DNA of 64,000 nt, taken from positions 62,001-126,000 of the IMG/VR virus record IMGVR_UViG_3300036770_005084. One strand, 5' to 3'. The notes beneath the pieces are model-generated. The model saw only the letters and a program-made list of their open reading frames with translations. It ran no database searches and was not told where the DNA came from. The position numbers and the translations under genes were made by a program. The DNA is from a virus. Shown one piece after another: positions 47,203-55,505 of the stretch (positions within the stretch are counted from its first letter, which is position 1; every line of letters begins with the position of its first letter).

Positions 47203-47763
47203 TTATTTACCCCAAACTATATCGGAAGGAATTGGTATTTCTACACCACCCAAGTCCCTGACAAATTCTTCCACTGGCAATAGGCATATTGTATCCCATT
47301 CTCTAGTATCAAAGTCTAAAAACGGACTGCGGACTTCTGTTAATAAGTATTTATGTGCTCCTTTAGTGAACCTTGGAATCTTATTTTCTGCTAAAGATCT
47401 AGCAATACCAACTCTTTCTTCTGGACTATAGTAATGTAGATTTACTCCAAAGAAATAGTTTGGTTGAAAATCTAAAATATATGTTAATGGATATTTGTCA
47501 TAAAATGGTAGATCTCTTCTCCACTTTGCTCTATATTCATAGAACATTAAACTAAACAATCTTGGAAATGATCTAATGATGTTTTGATCTCTTCCACCCA
47601 TCTCATCAACGTCATCATATTTTTCGGCATTGATTAAAGATTTTTTATTTTTTTCATATTTCATAGTTCTTGCAAAGAACATTTGAGATCTATACCAACT
47701 TTTTGATTGTTGTTTTCCTCCAGTTTTTTGCGTTACTTCTTCGAAGATAGTATTATACGCCAA
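47203..47763 (-). CDS. conserved protein between gp48 and gp4, unknown
   Basis: 186 residues, minus strand: MAYNTIFEEVTQKTGGKQQS, then SWYRSQMFFARTMKYEKNKK, MFYEYRAKWRRDLPFYDKYP and DLGGVEIPIPSDIVWGK. Rich in aromatics and basic residues. Location among gp53, gp48 and gp4 suggests a baseplate or neck role. No named family recognised. Overlaps gp4 by 11 bases. Confidence 0.6.
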   Translation of the reverse strand: MAYNTIFEEVTQKTGGKQQSKSWYRSQMFFARTMKYEKNKKSLINAEKYDDVDEMGGRDQNIIRSFPRLFSLMFYEYRAKWRRDLPFYDKYPLTYILDFQPNYFFGVNLHYYSPEERVGIARSLAENKIPRFTKGAHKYLLTEVRSPFLDFDTREWDTICLLPVEEFVRDLGGVEIPIPSDIVWGK

Positions 47764-48187
47764 GATTATCCTCCGTTAGTATCTGGAAATTCCATCTTCT
47801 ATCTTCACAAAATTCTTTTGCTGCTTTCCATTTTGCTTGGTTCTTTGCATATTCCCGAATTTCATATAATTGTTTTTTACTAATTCTCTTCTTTTGTTCG
47901 GGTAGATTCACTTGTCGTTTTGGTTTTATTTCAATCAAACTTTCTTTAATGGATCCATCAGTTGTTTTATATTTAATGTAAAAATCTGGGAAGTACTTAT
48001 GAACTCTATTATCTATTGGAGATAGGTAAGGAATCCATATTTCTTCAGATGACCACTTCAATATATTCTCATTATTATCACAATAAACCATAAATTTTCT
48101 TTCCCACAGTGAACGATACACTATGTTGGTTGAATCACCGATGTATTTTTTGGGGTATGAAGGTTTGTATATACCTTTATAACTCAT
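47753..48187 (-). CDS. gp4: head completion protein gp4
   Basis: 144 residues, minus strand. MSYKGIYKPSYPKKYIGDST, VYRSLWERKFMVYCDNN, KWSSEEIWIPYLSPIDNRVH and KYFPDFYI...SLIEIKP match T4 gp4, whose fold resembles PD-(D/E)XK endonucleases (FPDF and IEIK here). Completes heads before tail joining. A CTAAATA late motif lies on the minus strand at 48217-48211. Confidence 0.88.
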   Translation of the reverse strand: MSYKGIYKPSYPKKYIGDSTNIVYRSLWERKFMVYCDNNENILKWSSEEIWIPYLSPIDNRVHKYFPDFYIKYKTTDGSIKESLIEIKPKRQVNLPEQKKRISKKQLYEIREYAKNQAKWKAAKEFCEDRRWNFQILTEDNLGV

Positions 48188-48210
48188 ACATATAATATAG
48201 ACACTTAAGT

Positions 48211-48217
48211 TATTTAG
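48211..48217 (-). promoter_or_regulatory. late motif CTAAATA upstream of gp4
   Basis: Plus strand reads TATTTAG; the minus-strand motif is 23 bases upstream of the gp4 start and abuts the plus-strand ATG at 48218. Confidence 0.45.
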
Positions 48218-48919
48218 ATGGCATTTCCGGTAGACCCAAAAAATACTTATATTAATGATGGTCTGTATAAAAATGTTGGAAGTACAAAATCTTTAATAGA
48301 AAGTTTTTTAAACTTATCATTAACATCAACTTTTGCAGTTGATATGAAAGTTGGTCCATTGATTGACAACATGAATAAAAAAATGGGAACAAATTATGAA
48401 AAAATATACGCAGAAAAACTAGGAATTTTAGCATATGAAGCAGTTATTCCTGGATCTTCTGTAGAGACGGGACAAATATTTGGTGATCGACAAGGAGTGA
48501 CTGAAACATATATTACAAGAAGAATATATCCACCAGTTGATGTTAGTTTTTATATTCAAAATGACTACAAATCTATAGAATTTTTTGAAGATTGGATGTC
48601 ATTTGCATCATCTCAAAATTTAAATTCTACTTCACTAACTAAATTTTCACGTTTAAATTATCCAAATGAGTATAAATGCAATATTAATATTGTGAAATAC
48701 GAAAGAGACTTGAGACCAAAACCACAAAAATTAACTGCTAGAGGTGATGCTGGTGGAATAAATGATCCAAGAACATATACACACTCTTTGATTAATGCGT
48801 ATCCAGTTAATATTATTTCTCTTCCAGTTTCATATGAACAGACTTCATTGTTAAGAACGACTATTACTTTCAATTATGATAGATACTTTAAGCAAACTAA
48901 TAAAGGGGTAAGTCTATAG
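48218..48919 (+). CDS. gp54: baseplate tail-tube initiator, gp54-like
   Basis: 233 residues. MAFPVDPKNTYINDGLYKNV, LGILAYEAVIPGSSVETGQI, TYITRRIYPPVDVSFYIQND and VNIISLPVSYEQTSLLRTTI show the beta-rich tail-tube fold shared by gp19, gp48 and gp54. Position next to gp4/gp48 and ahead of hub genes favours gp54, but a tube-like protein of another number is possible. It diverges from gp4. Confidence 0.62.
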   Translation: MAFPVDPKNTYINDGLYKNVGSTKSLIESFLNLSLTSTFAVDMKVGPLIDNMNKKMGTNYEKIYAEKLGILAYEAVIPGSSVETGQIFGDRQGVTETYITRRIYPPVDVSFYIQNDYKSIEFFEDWMSFASSQNLNSTSLTKFSRLNYPNEYKCNINIVKYERDLRPKPQKLTARGDAGGINDPRTYTHSLINAYPVNIISLPVSYEQTSLLRTTITFNYDRYFKQTNKGVSL

Positions 48920-48921
48920 GG

Positions 48922-48928
48922 ATAAATA
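48922..48928 (+). promoter_or_regulatory. late motif ATAAATA before gp26
   Basis: Directly after the gp54-like stop and 27 bases before the gp26 ATG (48956). Confidence 0.55.
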
Positions 48929-48955
48929 AAAGTACTGACATTATAATCAAAAATT

Positions 48956-49687
48956 ATGCCTTTACCTAAAATTGCAACTCCGACATATGAGTTGATTTTA
49001 CCTTCAACAAAAAAAGCAGTTAAGTATCGACCATTTTTAGTCAAAGAAGAAAAAATTCTTATTCTCGCAATGGAGAGTGGAAACTTTGAAGAGATTATGA
49101 ATGCGATTAAAACAACACTAAAGGATTGCATTTTAACTAGAGGTATTAAAGTAGAAACTCTTCCAAGTTTTGATATTGAATATCTATTCTTAAATATCAG
49201 GGCAAAGTCTGTAGGAGAATCTGTAGAATTAACAGTTACTTGTCCAGATGATAATGAAACAAAAGTTGATGTTGAAGTTTATATTGATGAAATTGCAGTA
49301 GTTATTCCTGAAGGTCATACAACTGATGTTAAAGTTGATGATAATATCACAATTAAAATGAAGTATCCTTCACTCAAAGAGTTTGTTGAGAATAATTTTG
49401 ATTTCTCCGATCAAAATGATAGTGAAGAGACTATTAATAAATCATTTGAAATCGTTGCTTCCTGTATTGATATGGTATATACAAAGGATGACTCTTGGGC
49501 ATCAAGTGAAGTAACAAAGAAAGAATTAATTTCTTGGTTAGAAACTATGGATTCTAACCAGTTTAAAGGAATTGAAAAGTTTTTTGATACTATGCCAAAA
49601 CTATCTCATACAATGAAAATTGTAAATCCAAAAACTAAAGTTGAAAACGAAATTGTACTGGAGGGACTGTCAAGTTTTTTCGGATAA
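48956..49687 (+). CDS. gp26: gp26-like baseplate hub / tail assembly chaperone
   Basis: 243 residues. MPLPKIATPTYELILPSTKK, KYRPFLVKEEKILILAMESG and LTVTCPDDNETKVDV fit the T4 gp26 baseplate family. Its 3' end has T TTT TTC (49675-49681) in register for -1 slipping, which bypasses the stop and continues in the next ORF to give about 304 residues. This mirrors lambda gpG/gpGT, the tail assembly chaperones, and the genes just downstream are tape-measure-like. Confidence 0.85.
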   Translation: MPLPKIATPTYELILPSTKKAVKYRPFLVKEEKILILAMESGNFEEIMNAIKTTLKDCILTRGIKVETLPSFDIEYLFLNIRAKSVGESVELTVTCPDDNETKVDVEVYIDEIAVVIPEGHTTDVKVDDNITIKMKYPSLKEFVENNFDFSDQNDSEETINKSFEIVASCIDMVYTKDDSWASSEVTKKELISWLETMDSNQFKGIEKFFDTMPKLSHTMKIVNPKTKVENEIVLEGLSSFFG

Positions 49688-49710
49688 TGATGAGTCATGA
49701 AGACTTATCA
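49675..49710 (+). other. putative -1 programmed frameshift signal (gp26 to downstream ORF)
   Basis: Slippery T TTT TTC at 49675-49681 (0-frame codons TTT TTC), a 6-base spacer, then a 9-bp stem TGATGAGTC (49688-49696) with GACTTATCA (49702-49710), one G-T pair, 5-base loop. After slipping the frame reads CGG ATA ATG ATG, in phase with the ORF at 49687. Confidence 0.78.
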
Positions 49711-49869
49711 ACTTATTTTAGAATTAACTTTGCATTGATGCAGTATCATAAATATTCATTAACTGAAATTGAAAATATGATTCCATGGGAAAGAGAAATA
49801 TATCTATCATTACTTGAGCAGCATATTAAGGAAGAAGAAGAAAAGGCATCAAGAAAACAAAGTCTCTAA
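49687..49869 (+). CDS. gp51: gp51-like small protein, likely frameshift extension of gp26
   Basis: 60 residues if started at ATG 49687: MMSHEDLSTYFRINFALMQY then YSLTEIENMIPWEREIYLSL and a charged end. The TEIENMIPWERE pattern recalls the T domain of tail assembly chaperones. No ribosome-binding site is visible before the ATG, which overlaps the gp26 stop, so it may be made by coupling, by -1 frameshifting as a gp26 fusion, or both. Confidence 0.72.
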   Translation: MMSHEDLSTYFRINFALMQYHKYSLTEIENMIPWEREIYLSLLEQHIKEEEEKASRKQSL

Positions 49870-49871
49870 CA

Positions 49872-52166
49872 ATGGAAACAGTAGATCTAGTACAATATAA
49901 AAAACAAAGACTAAGGGAGGAACTTCAAAAGTTAGTTCCTCCTGGGTTTAATTTGTTTCCACCTCCAAAAAATAGGGGGAATACTTATGATAATCTAGAT
50001 AAATTTTTAGAAAGAGATACTGAGTTTTTAATGAAAGTTGGATATTTAGTTCCAACAAATAGAGGGTATGATACTGCAATACAACATCTAAGATATTTTG
50101 GATATCCCATTGGCAAATATAAAGAAGCAGAAAATGTAGGGTCTTTTTATGGTGATGATCAGTTAAATAAAGATCTTAGGGAAGCATGTGATTATACTAT
50201 TCGATTTTATGATCTTGCTGAAATAACACTAGCAAGAATTGAGGATGAAGTTGATACTCAATTAAAATTAATTCAGAACGAAAGAGATAAAGAAAAGAGA
50301 GATTTAGAAAAGACTGAGGAGAAAAAACAAAAGGCATCTTCATTTATTTCTGGTGCTACTAGTTTTAGACCAGGTAAATCAGTTCGTATAAAAACTACGA
50401 AGATACCTGGAATAATCCCAAAGAAAATAACCTCTCAAAATATTGTTGATAATATATCCAAACCATCTGAGCAAGATGTACAGGTAACTAATATTCCACC
50501 AATTGTTCCGAAGAGAACTCCTCCAGAGCAAATTGCAGCAAGAGTTCAGAATAAGTCTGATGATGAGTCAATCTCTGGTGGAGGAGTTACATCATCACTT
50601 GCAAAATTATCTTTAAATCTAGATCAAACTAATGAAAATCTAGAAGCAATTGCTGATATTATAATTGAAGATATAAAAAATTCGAAAAATATTAATGATA
50701 AAGAGAAGGAAGAATATAGAAAAAGAATTGCAAATCGTGGAAGAAGAATTGGAAAGCAAGATCTTGGAAGTAGTAAAGTTGATGTTAGCAATTTAGTAAA
50801 AACTTATGCAGGGAATTTCTTCTCAGGTGCTGGTGGAGCAATAAGAACATTATCATTATTCAATCTTCTTGAAGGATTGATGAGTGGTGATCCTTCAAAA
50901 ATTTTAGGTCCATTGTTAGGAATTGGAGTAACATATTTACCTGCTATTGGTGCTGCTATAGCAGGTCTAATGGCAAAGAAAGTTGCACAATCTATCTTTG
51001 GTGGTGGAGGAAAACCAAGTGTTACTCCAGGAGGTAGAACTCCTACTGCTCCACAAACACCAACTAAGTTAGGAAAATTTGGAAAGTTTGCTGCAATTGC
51101 ATCTTTAGGAGCAGGTGCACTTTCATTAGGATCTGCTTTCTTATCGAATAGAGATCAACCTGAGGATATTCAGAAAGAAAGATTATCTGAATTGGAGATA
51201 GAACAAAAATCAAAAACAGAAGTTTTAGATAAACCATCAGCAATACCAGATTCTGATCTCAAAAGATTCCAAGAATTAAATCTAAAATTTGAAAAGGCAT
51301 TGGATTTCTTATTGAAAAAGCAGCAGGAACGTGAGGAAGCAATCTCCAGAAGACCATCAGGAGGTCCTGGTGGTGGAGGAGGTGGTGGTGGAGGTCAACT
51401 TATAGAAGGTGAGGCACCTGCAGAGATTGATGCATTAATGTCTGCTATTTCTGGGGGTGAAGGTGGATTAGAATCTGTAAATAGAATTGGTGCAATGCCT
51501 GGATTGTCTGAGTTGACAATAGATGAAGCAATTGCAAAAGTTGAGTCTTTAAGGGCAAAGGGAAAAACTTCTGGTGCAATGGGTAGAATGCAACAGATGT
51601 CATATTATCTTAAAGATAGGGCAATTGCTGCCGGTCTTGATCCGACAAAGGATAAATTCAATGAGGAAAATCAGTATAAAATTGATAGAAGTTACTTGGC
51701 ATCACTATTTTCCGGAGGAGAACGTGAAATTCTTGAGATGTTAAAAAAACCAAATGGCATAGAAGAAGTTGTTAGAAAACTTAAAGGAGTTTGGCCATCA
51801 GTACCAACAGGAGAACAGGAAAATGTACATACTCCTGGGTTCTATGATAGGTATAGAAATATATTGAAAAACTTAAAAGAAAAAGAAGTTGATACTAAAA
51901 AACCTGAGGAAGAAGATTCAAAAGATTCAAAAACTACAAAGGGTCCAGACGTAAGTGCGTTGCCTAGAAATATTCCTAGGATAGAAACCCCAGTATCTTC
52001 TGAGGTTAATTTTCTTCCATTGCCCATAAATGGAGGACAAGATAAACCTTCACAAAAATTATCAGATGGTGATGAAGGAGGTTCTTCAATTCCAAATGTA
52101 CTGACTACCAATCCAGATAATTTTCTAGCACTCAATACAAAATTAAGACTTCAGGTAGTTGCTTAA
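49872..52166 (+). CDS. tape-measure/hub-like protein with lysozyme-like domain
   Basis: 764 residues. N-terminal helical part with coiled coil (NERDKEKRDLEKTEEKKQK, about 137-155); Gly/Ala-rich hydrophobic centre (ILGPLLGIGVTYLPAIGAAI, about 345-364); a Gly run near 500; then a domain about 515-610 that reads like a muramidase or transglycosylase: ALMSAISGGEGGLESVNRIG, SGAMGRMQQMSYYLKDRAIA. Pro/Ser-rich C-terminus. Tail proteins of this layout sit in the tube or hub and open the cell wall during injection. First gene after the frameshifted chaperone pair. Confidence 0.7.
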   Translation: METVDLVQYKKQRLREELQKLVPPGFNLFPPPKNRGNTYDNLDKFLERDTEFLMKVGYLVPTNRGYDTAIQHLRYFGYPIGKYKEAENVGSFYGDDQLNKDLREACDYTIRFYDLAEITLARIEDEVDTQLKLIQNERDKEKRDLEKTEEKKQKASSFISGATSFRPGKSVRIKTTKIPGIIPKKITSQNIVDNISKPSEQDVQVTNIPPIVPKRTPPEQIAARVQNKSDDESISGGGVTSSLAKLSLNLDQTNENLEAIADIIIEDIKNSKNINDKEKEEYRKRIANRGRRIGKQDLGSSKVDVSNLVKTYAGNFFSGAGGAIRTLSLFNLLEGLMSGDPSKILGPLLGIGVTYLPAIGAAIAGLMAKKVAQSIFGGGGKPSVTPGGRTPTAPQTPTKLGKFGKFAAIASLGAGALSLGSAFLSNRDQPEDIQKERLSELEIEQKSKTEVLDKPSAIPDSDLKRFQELNLKFEKALDFLLKKQQEREEAISRRPSGGPGGGGGGGGGQLIEGEAPAEIDALMSAISGGEGGLESVNRIGAMPGLSELTIDEAIAKVESLRAKGKTSGAMGRMQQMSYYLKDRAIAAGLDPTKDKFNEENQYKIDRSYLASLFSGGEREILEMLKKPNGIEEVVRKLKGVWPSVPTGEQENVHTPGFYDRYRNILKNLKEKEVDTKKPEEEDSKDSKTTKGPDVSALPRNIPRIETPVSSEVNFLPLPINGGQDKPSQKLSDGDEGGSSIPNVLTTNPDNFLALNTKLRLQVVA

Positions 52167-52170
52167 TAAA

Positions 52171-54207
52171 ATGGAACAACAAGTACAAAATAAACCAAAA
52201 AGAATATTAAGAAGAACTCCAAAAATTAATATTACAAGTATATCACCTATACTGAAAACTTCTGAAGATATTAAAAAGACTACAAAGAAGTTAAGAAGAA
52301 CTTTTGAAAGAAGAACATATCTAAAAGGAACTCATTTATCAGTTCTTAATAGATATAAAAAAAGACTAGACTCTATTGAAAGAGCACAGGAAGAACAAAG
52401 ACAAAGAGCATCTAGAAAAAAATATAAAGCACCAGATATTAAGAAGTTTGCCGGTAAATTCTTTGCTCCTGGATCTAGTGATGATCCTTTTAAGGCAATA
52501 GGTTCTTTAGCAGCATTTAATGCACTTACAAGTTTTTCTGAGGGAAAAGTATTAGATGCTTTAACACCAGCATTAATTGCTGCTGGAATGTTTGCTGGTC
52601 CTGGGTTAATTGGTGCAGGAATAAGTAAAATCTTCGACCGAGGATCAAAACCAACAACAGGAGTTGATGTTTCTGGAAGGAGAGTTCCTAAGTCTGCACA
52701 GCAAAGATATCTTTCTAGATATGGAGAGAAGGCATTTAGATCTAGGTTTGGAAACCAAGCACTAAAAAATTTACAGAAACCAGATCCAAGTATTACTCCA
52801 AAGGGAACTAGTATTGGTGCCAGAACTTCAAAAGCATTTTCTAGATTAGGAAAATCTATTATTCCAGGAGTCGGAGCAGTTTTTGGTGGAATAGATGCAG
52901 AATTAAGAAGACGTGAGGGTGATTATACTGGAGCAGCAATTTCTGGGGCATCTGCTGCATTAGATGCTGCAACTGCTGCTTCTGCTGCAACTGGGATTGG
53001 TCTTGTTGCTGCTCCATTTTTAGGAATTGCATCAATTGCATTAGATCTAGTAAACTTTACTAGAGATATTATTGGAATGAGTGAAAAAGAATCTGAAAGA
53101 AACAAAACAAAAATAAACAAACCTTCAGAAGATAAAATTAAAGAAAGATTAAAGGAGCAAACTAAACTTCAAAAAGAACAAGTTTCTCAGATAGACAAAA
53201 AAGAACCTGAGGGAACACTATCATTTTCACAAACATTAATAGGATACGATAGAGTTGTAACTAAATTTGAGAAATTTTCAGAGAGTTTTAAAATACAATT
53301 GCCAGAAGAAGATCCTGACTATGCAAATTTTAGAGCATCTGAAGTAGAACGTACAACAGGTCTCATGGGTCCAGTGGATGAACCTGGATATGAATTTACA
53401 AAGTATTTAAGTCAATATCTTACTGGAGATCCAGATAGTCCTTCTTATGATTATTATCATGGAACAGTAAGTAATTACCATGATCACTTAGCATTTAAAG
53501 ATCGTGAAACTGCAATTAGAGCATATGAATTTTTAAAATCTAAAGGATTAGATGTTACTGAATTGACAGGGTTTGGTGCTGGAGTTACTGGACCACATAG
53601 TGGAGCAGGGTCAATGCACCATTCTGGTCTCGCATTTGATGTTCCTGGATATCAATGGCAAGGAAGTGGTCCTATTGGAGAAAGAGAATTTAGAGGATCT
53701 AGACTGGTTCGACAATATATGAATGAATTTTTCAAGAATGAAATTGAAAGAGATAAGAAAAAAACTGCTCCAAAACCAACTCCAAAACCAACTTTAAAGG
53801 GGCAACCAAAGGGATACGGAAAAGTTCTTAATAACGAATATTTTTATTTGGATGGAAAGTATTGGGAAAGAAAAGATAATTCTACAAAAGAAATTGATAA
53901 AGAAACATATAAAGCAATTAGAGATAACCATAGAACTGGATTTGGATTGCCATCGTATAAAGATATTCCATTGCCATCTGAAGTATCCATAGTTCCTCAA
54001 AAAAATGAACAGATTGCAAGATCAATTGAAACTTATCCAACATATGATAATAAAAAAATTACAGTTCCTTTGCCAATAATAAATAACCCAGGATCAGAAC
54101 AAATTGCAATGACTCCAAGCAGTCCTGGGATAAGTATGCCATCAGTAAATCGACAAAATACAACATCAGATTTCTTCAAAAAAATTCTACTTAACGAATT
54201 GGCATAA
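52171..54207 (+). CDS. tape-measure/hub-like protein with M15-like peptidase motif
   Basis: 678 residues from ATG 52171 (in-frame TTG 52159 rejected). Basic N-terminal coiled region, Ala/Gly-rich hydrophobic centre (ISGASAALDAATAASAATGI), then NYHDHLAFKDRETAIRAYEF and GSMHHSGLAFDVPGYQW, where SMHHSGLAFDV resembles the SxHxxGxAxD zinc site of M15-type D,D-/L,D-peptidases. Pro/Lys linker and a Tyr-rich repeat follow. It overlaps the gp27-like gene (TAATG). The peptidase would complement the glycosidase-like domain of the preceding gene. Confidence 0.7.
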   Translation: MEQQVQNKPKRILRRTPKINITSISPILKTSEDIKKTTKKLRRTFERRTYLKGTHLSVLNRYKKRLDSIERAQEEQRQRASRKKYKAPDIKKFAGKFFAPGSSDDPFKAIGSLAAFNALTSFSEGKVLDALTPALIAAGMFAGPGLIGAGISKIFDRGSKPTTGVDVSGRRVPKSAQQRYLSRYGEKAFRSRFGNQALKNLQKPDPSITPKGTSIGARTSKAFSRLGKSIIPGVGAVFGGIDAELRRREGDYTGAAISGASAALDAATAASAATGIGLVAAPFLGIASIALDLVNFTRDIIGMSEKESERNKTKINKPSEDKIKERLKEQTKLQKEQVSQIDKKEPEGTLSFSQTLIGYDRVVTKFEKFSESFKIQLPEEDPDYANFRASEVERTTGLMGPVDEPGYEFTKYLSQYLTGDPDSPSYDYYHGTVSNYHDHLAFKDRETAIRAYEFLKSKGLDVTELTGFGAGVTGPHSGAGSMHHSGLAFDVPGYQWQGSGPIGEREFRGSRLVRQYMNEFFKNEIERDKKKTAPKPTPKPTLKGQPKGYGKVLNNEYFYLDGKYWERKDNSTKEIDKETYKAIRDNHRTGFGLPSYKDIPLPSEVSIVPQKNEQIARSIETYPTYDNKKITVPLPIINNPGSEQIAMTPSSPGISMPSVNRQNTTSDFFKKILLNELA

Positions 54208-55505
54208 TGGCATCCTTTTTTAACTATAAAATACAAGAATTCATTATAGAATCTTTAGATGGTTCGAAAAATATAGATGCGACTTCTTGTGTTTCCTCGA
54301 TTAAATATTTTGAAGATTTATTTTCACCATCAATTTTTATAACGATGGTGCTTGCAAATACTGATGGGTTATTAACTTCTCTTCCAATTCGTGGTGGTGA
54401 AAGAGTAAGATTAAAGTTATATCAAGAGGCAACTAATTTATATCTATCATTTGAAGAATTAAAAAATCCTTTGTACATATACAAAGTTTATGGATCAACA
54501 TCAGAATCTACCAGAGAAGTTTTTGCTATTGATTTAGCACCTGCAGAAGTGTTTTCAAATGAAACCACAAGAGTTTTTAATAGATATCCAGAATCTGGTG
54601 AGGGTCAGTTAATTAGTGATTCTGTTGAAAAAATATTAAACGATGTTTTGAAGACAAATAAAGTTCGTCAAATTGAAAGATCTGCCAATAGTTATTCTTT
54701 TTATGGAAATTCAAAAAAACCATTTGGTGTATTGACTTGGTTATGCCCAAAGGCAATACCTACCATTGGAAAGTCCTCAACTACAGAAGGAACTGCTGGA
54801 TTTTTATTCTATGAAAATAGGGATGGTTATCATTTTAGAAGTGTTGATACATTAATGGGTGGATTAATTCCATCATCTTCAGATCAATCTGATTTTATTA
54901 CATATTATTATGATGAGACTGCTACAAATTATGCATCTAGAAGTACAAATACGAAAATTTTAACAATACCAACTTTCGAAAGGAATGAAAACGTATTTGA
55001 AAATATGCGGATTGGTATGTATTCAAGTTTAAATATATTTTTTGATTTAAATACTAAACAATATAATGAATATCAGTATAAATTATCCGATAGTTATGAT
55101 ACTATGAAGCATGTTTCTTCTAGATCAGATAAACCAAAAATTCCTATGGATTTGGAGAATAGTCCCACAAGACTAATGGTTGGATTTATAGATACAATAG
55201 TATCTTCTCCACTTGGAACAAAAGTAGACGCAAAATTTGATGAAAGAGTAAAGTATCAATCCCAATCTGTTGCTAGATATAATCTTGCATTTAGGCAGTT
55301 TTTAAATATTACAATTCCATTAAACTTTAATTTGAAAGTTGGAGATGTAATTAGAATAGATATTGGTAAGATTTCAAAAACAAGTAAGGAAAAAGATCAA
55401 GAAAAGTCGGGTTTATATTTGATTAAAGAATTGGCACACGATTTCTCAGATATTAAAGGATATACTGGACTTAAATTAATTAGAGATTCTTACGGAGCAA
55501 GATAA
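54207..55505 (+). CDS. baseplate hub protein, gp27-like
   Basis: 432 residues. FFNYKIQEFIIESLDGSKNI, FEDLFSPSIFITMVLANTDG, LPIRGGERVRLKLYQ and late FNLKVGDVIRIDIGKI show the two tube-like domains of gp27/gpD-type hub proteins. Forms the trimeric ring to which the gp5-like spike binds. TAATG at both ends places it between the hub genes and gp5-like gene. Confidence 0.75.
   Translation: MASFFNYKIQEFIIESLDGSKNIDATSCVSSIKYFEDLFSPSIFITMVLANTDGLLTSLPIRGGERVRLKLYQEATNLYLSFEELKNPLYIYKVYGSTSESTREVFAIDLAPAEVFSNETTRVFNRYPESGEGQLISDSVEKILNDVLKTNKVRQIERSANSYSFYGNSKKPFGVLTWLCPKAIPTIGKSSTTEGTAGFLFYENRDGYHFRSVDTLMGGLIPSSSDQSDFITYYYDETATNYASRSTNTKILTIPTFERNENVFENMRIGMYSSLNIFFDLNTKQYNEYQYKLSDSYDTMKHVSSRSDKPKIPMDLENSPTRLMVGFIDTIVSSPLGTKVDAKFDERVKYQSQSVARYNLAFRQFLNITIPLNFNLKVGDVIRIDIGKISKTSKEKDQEKSGLYLIKELAHDFSDIKGYTGLKLIRDSYGAR

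Noticed and set aside
51360-51400. Gly-run region as a nucleotide repeat or slippage element
   Set aside because: It is a Gly-rich linker in the reading frame of a tape-measure-like protein, with no length change or frame effect visible.
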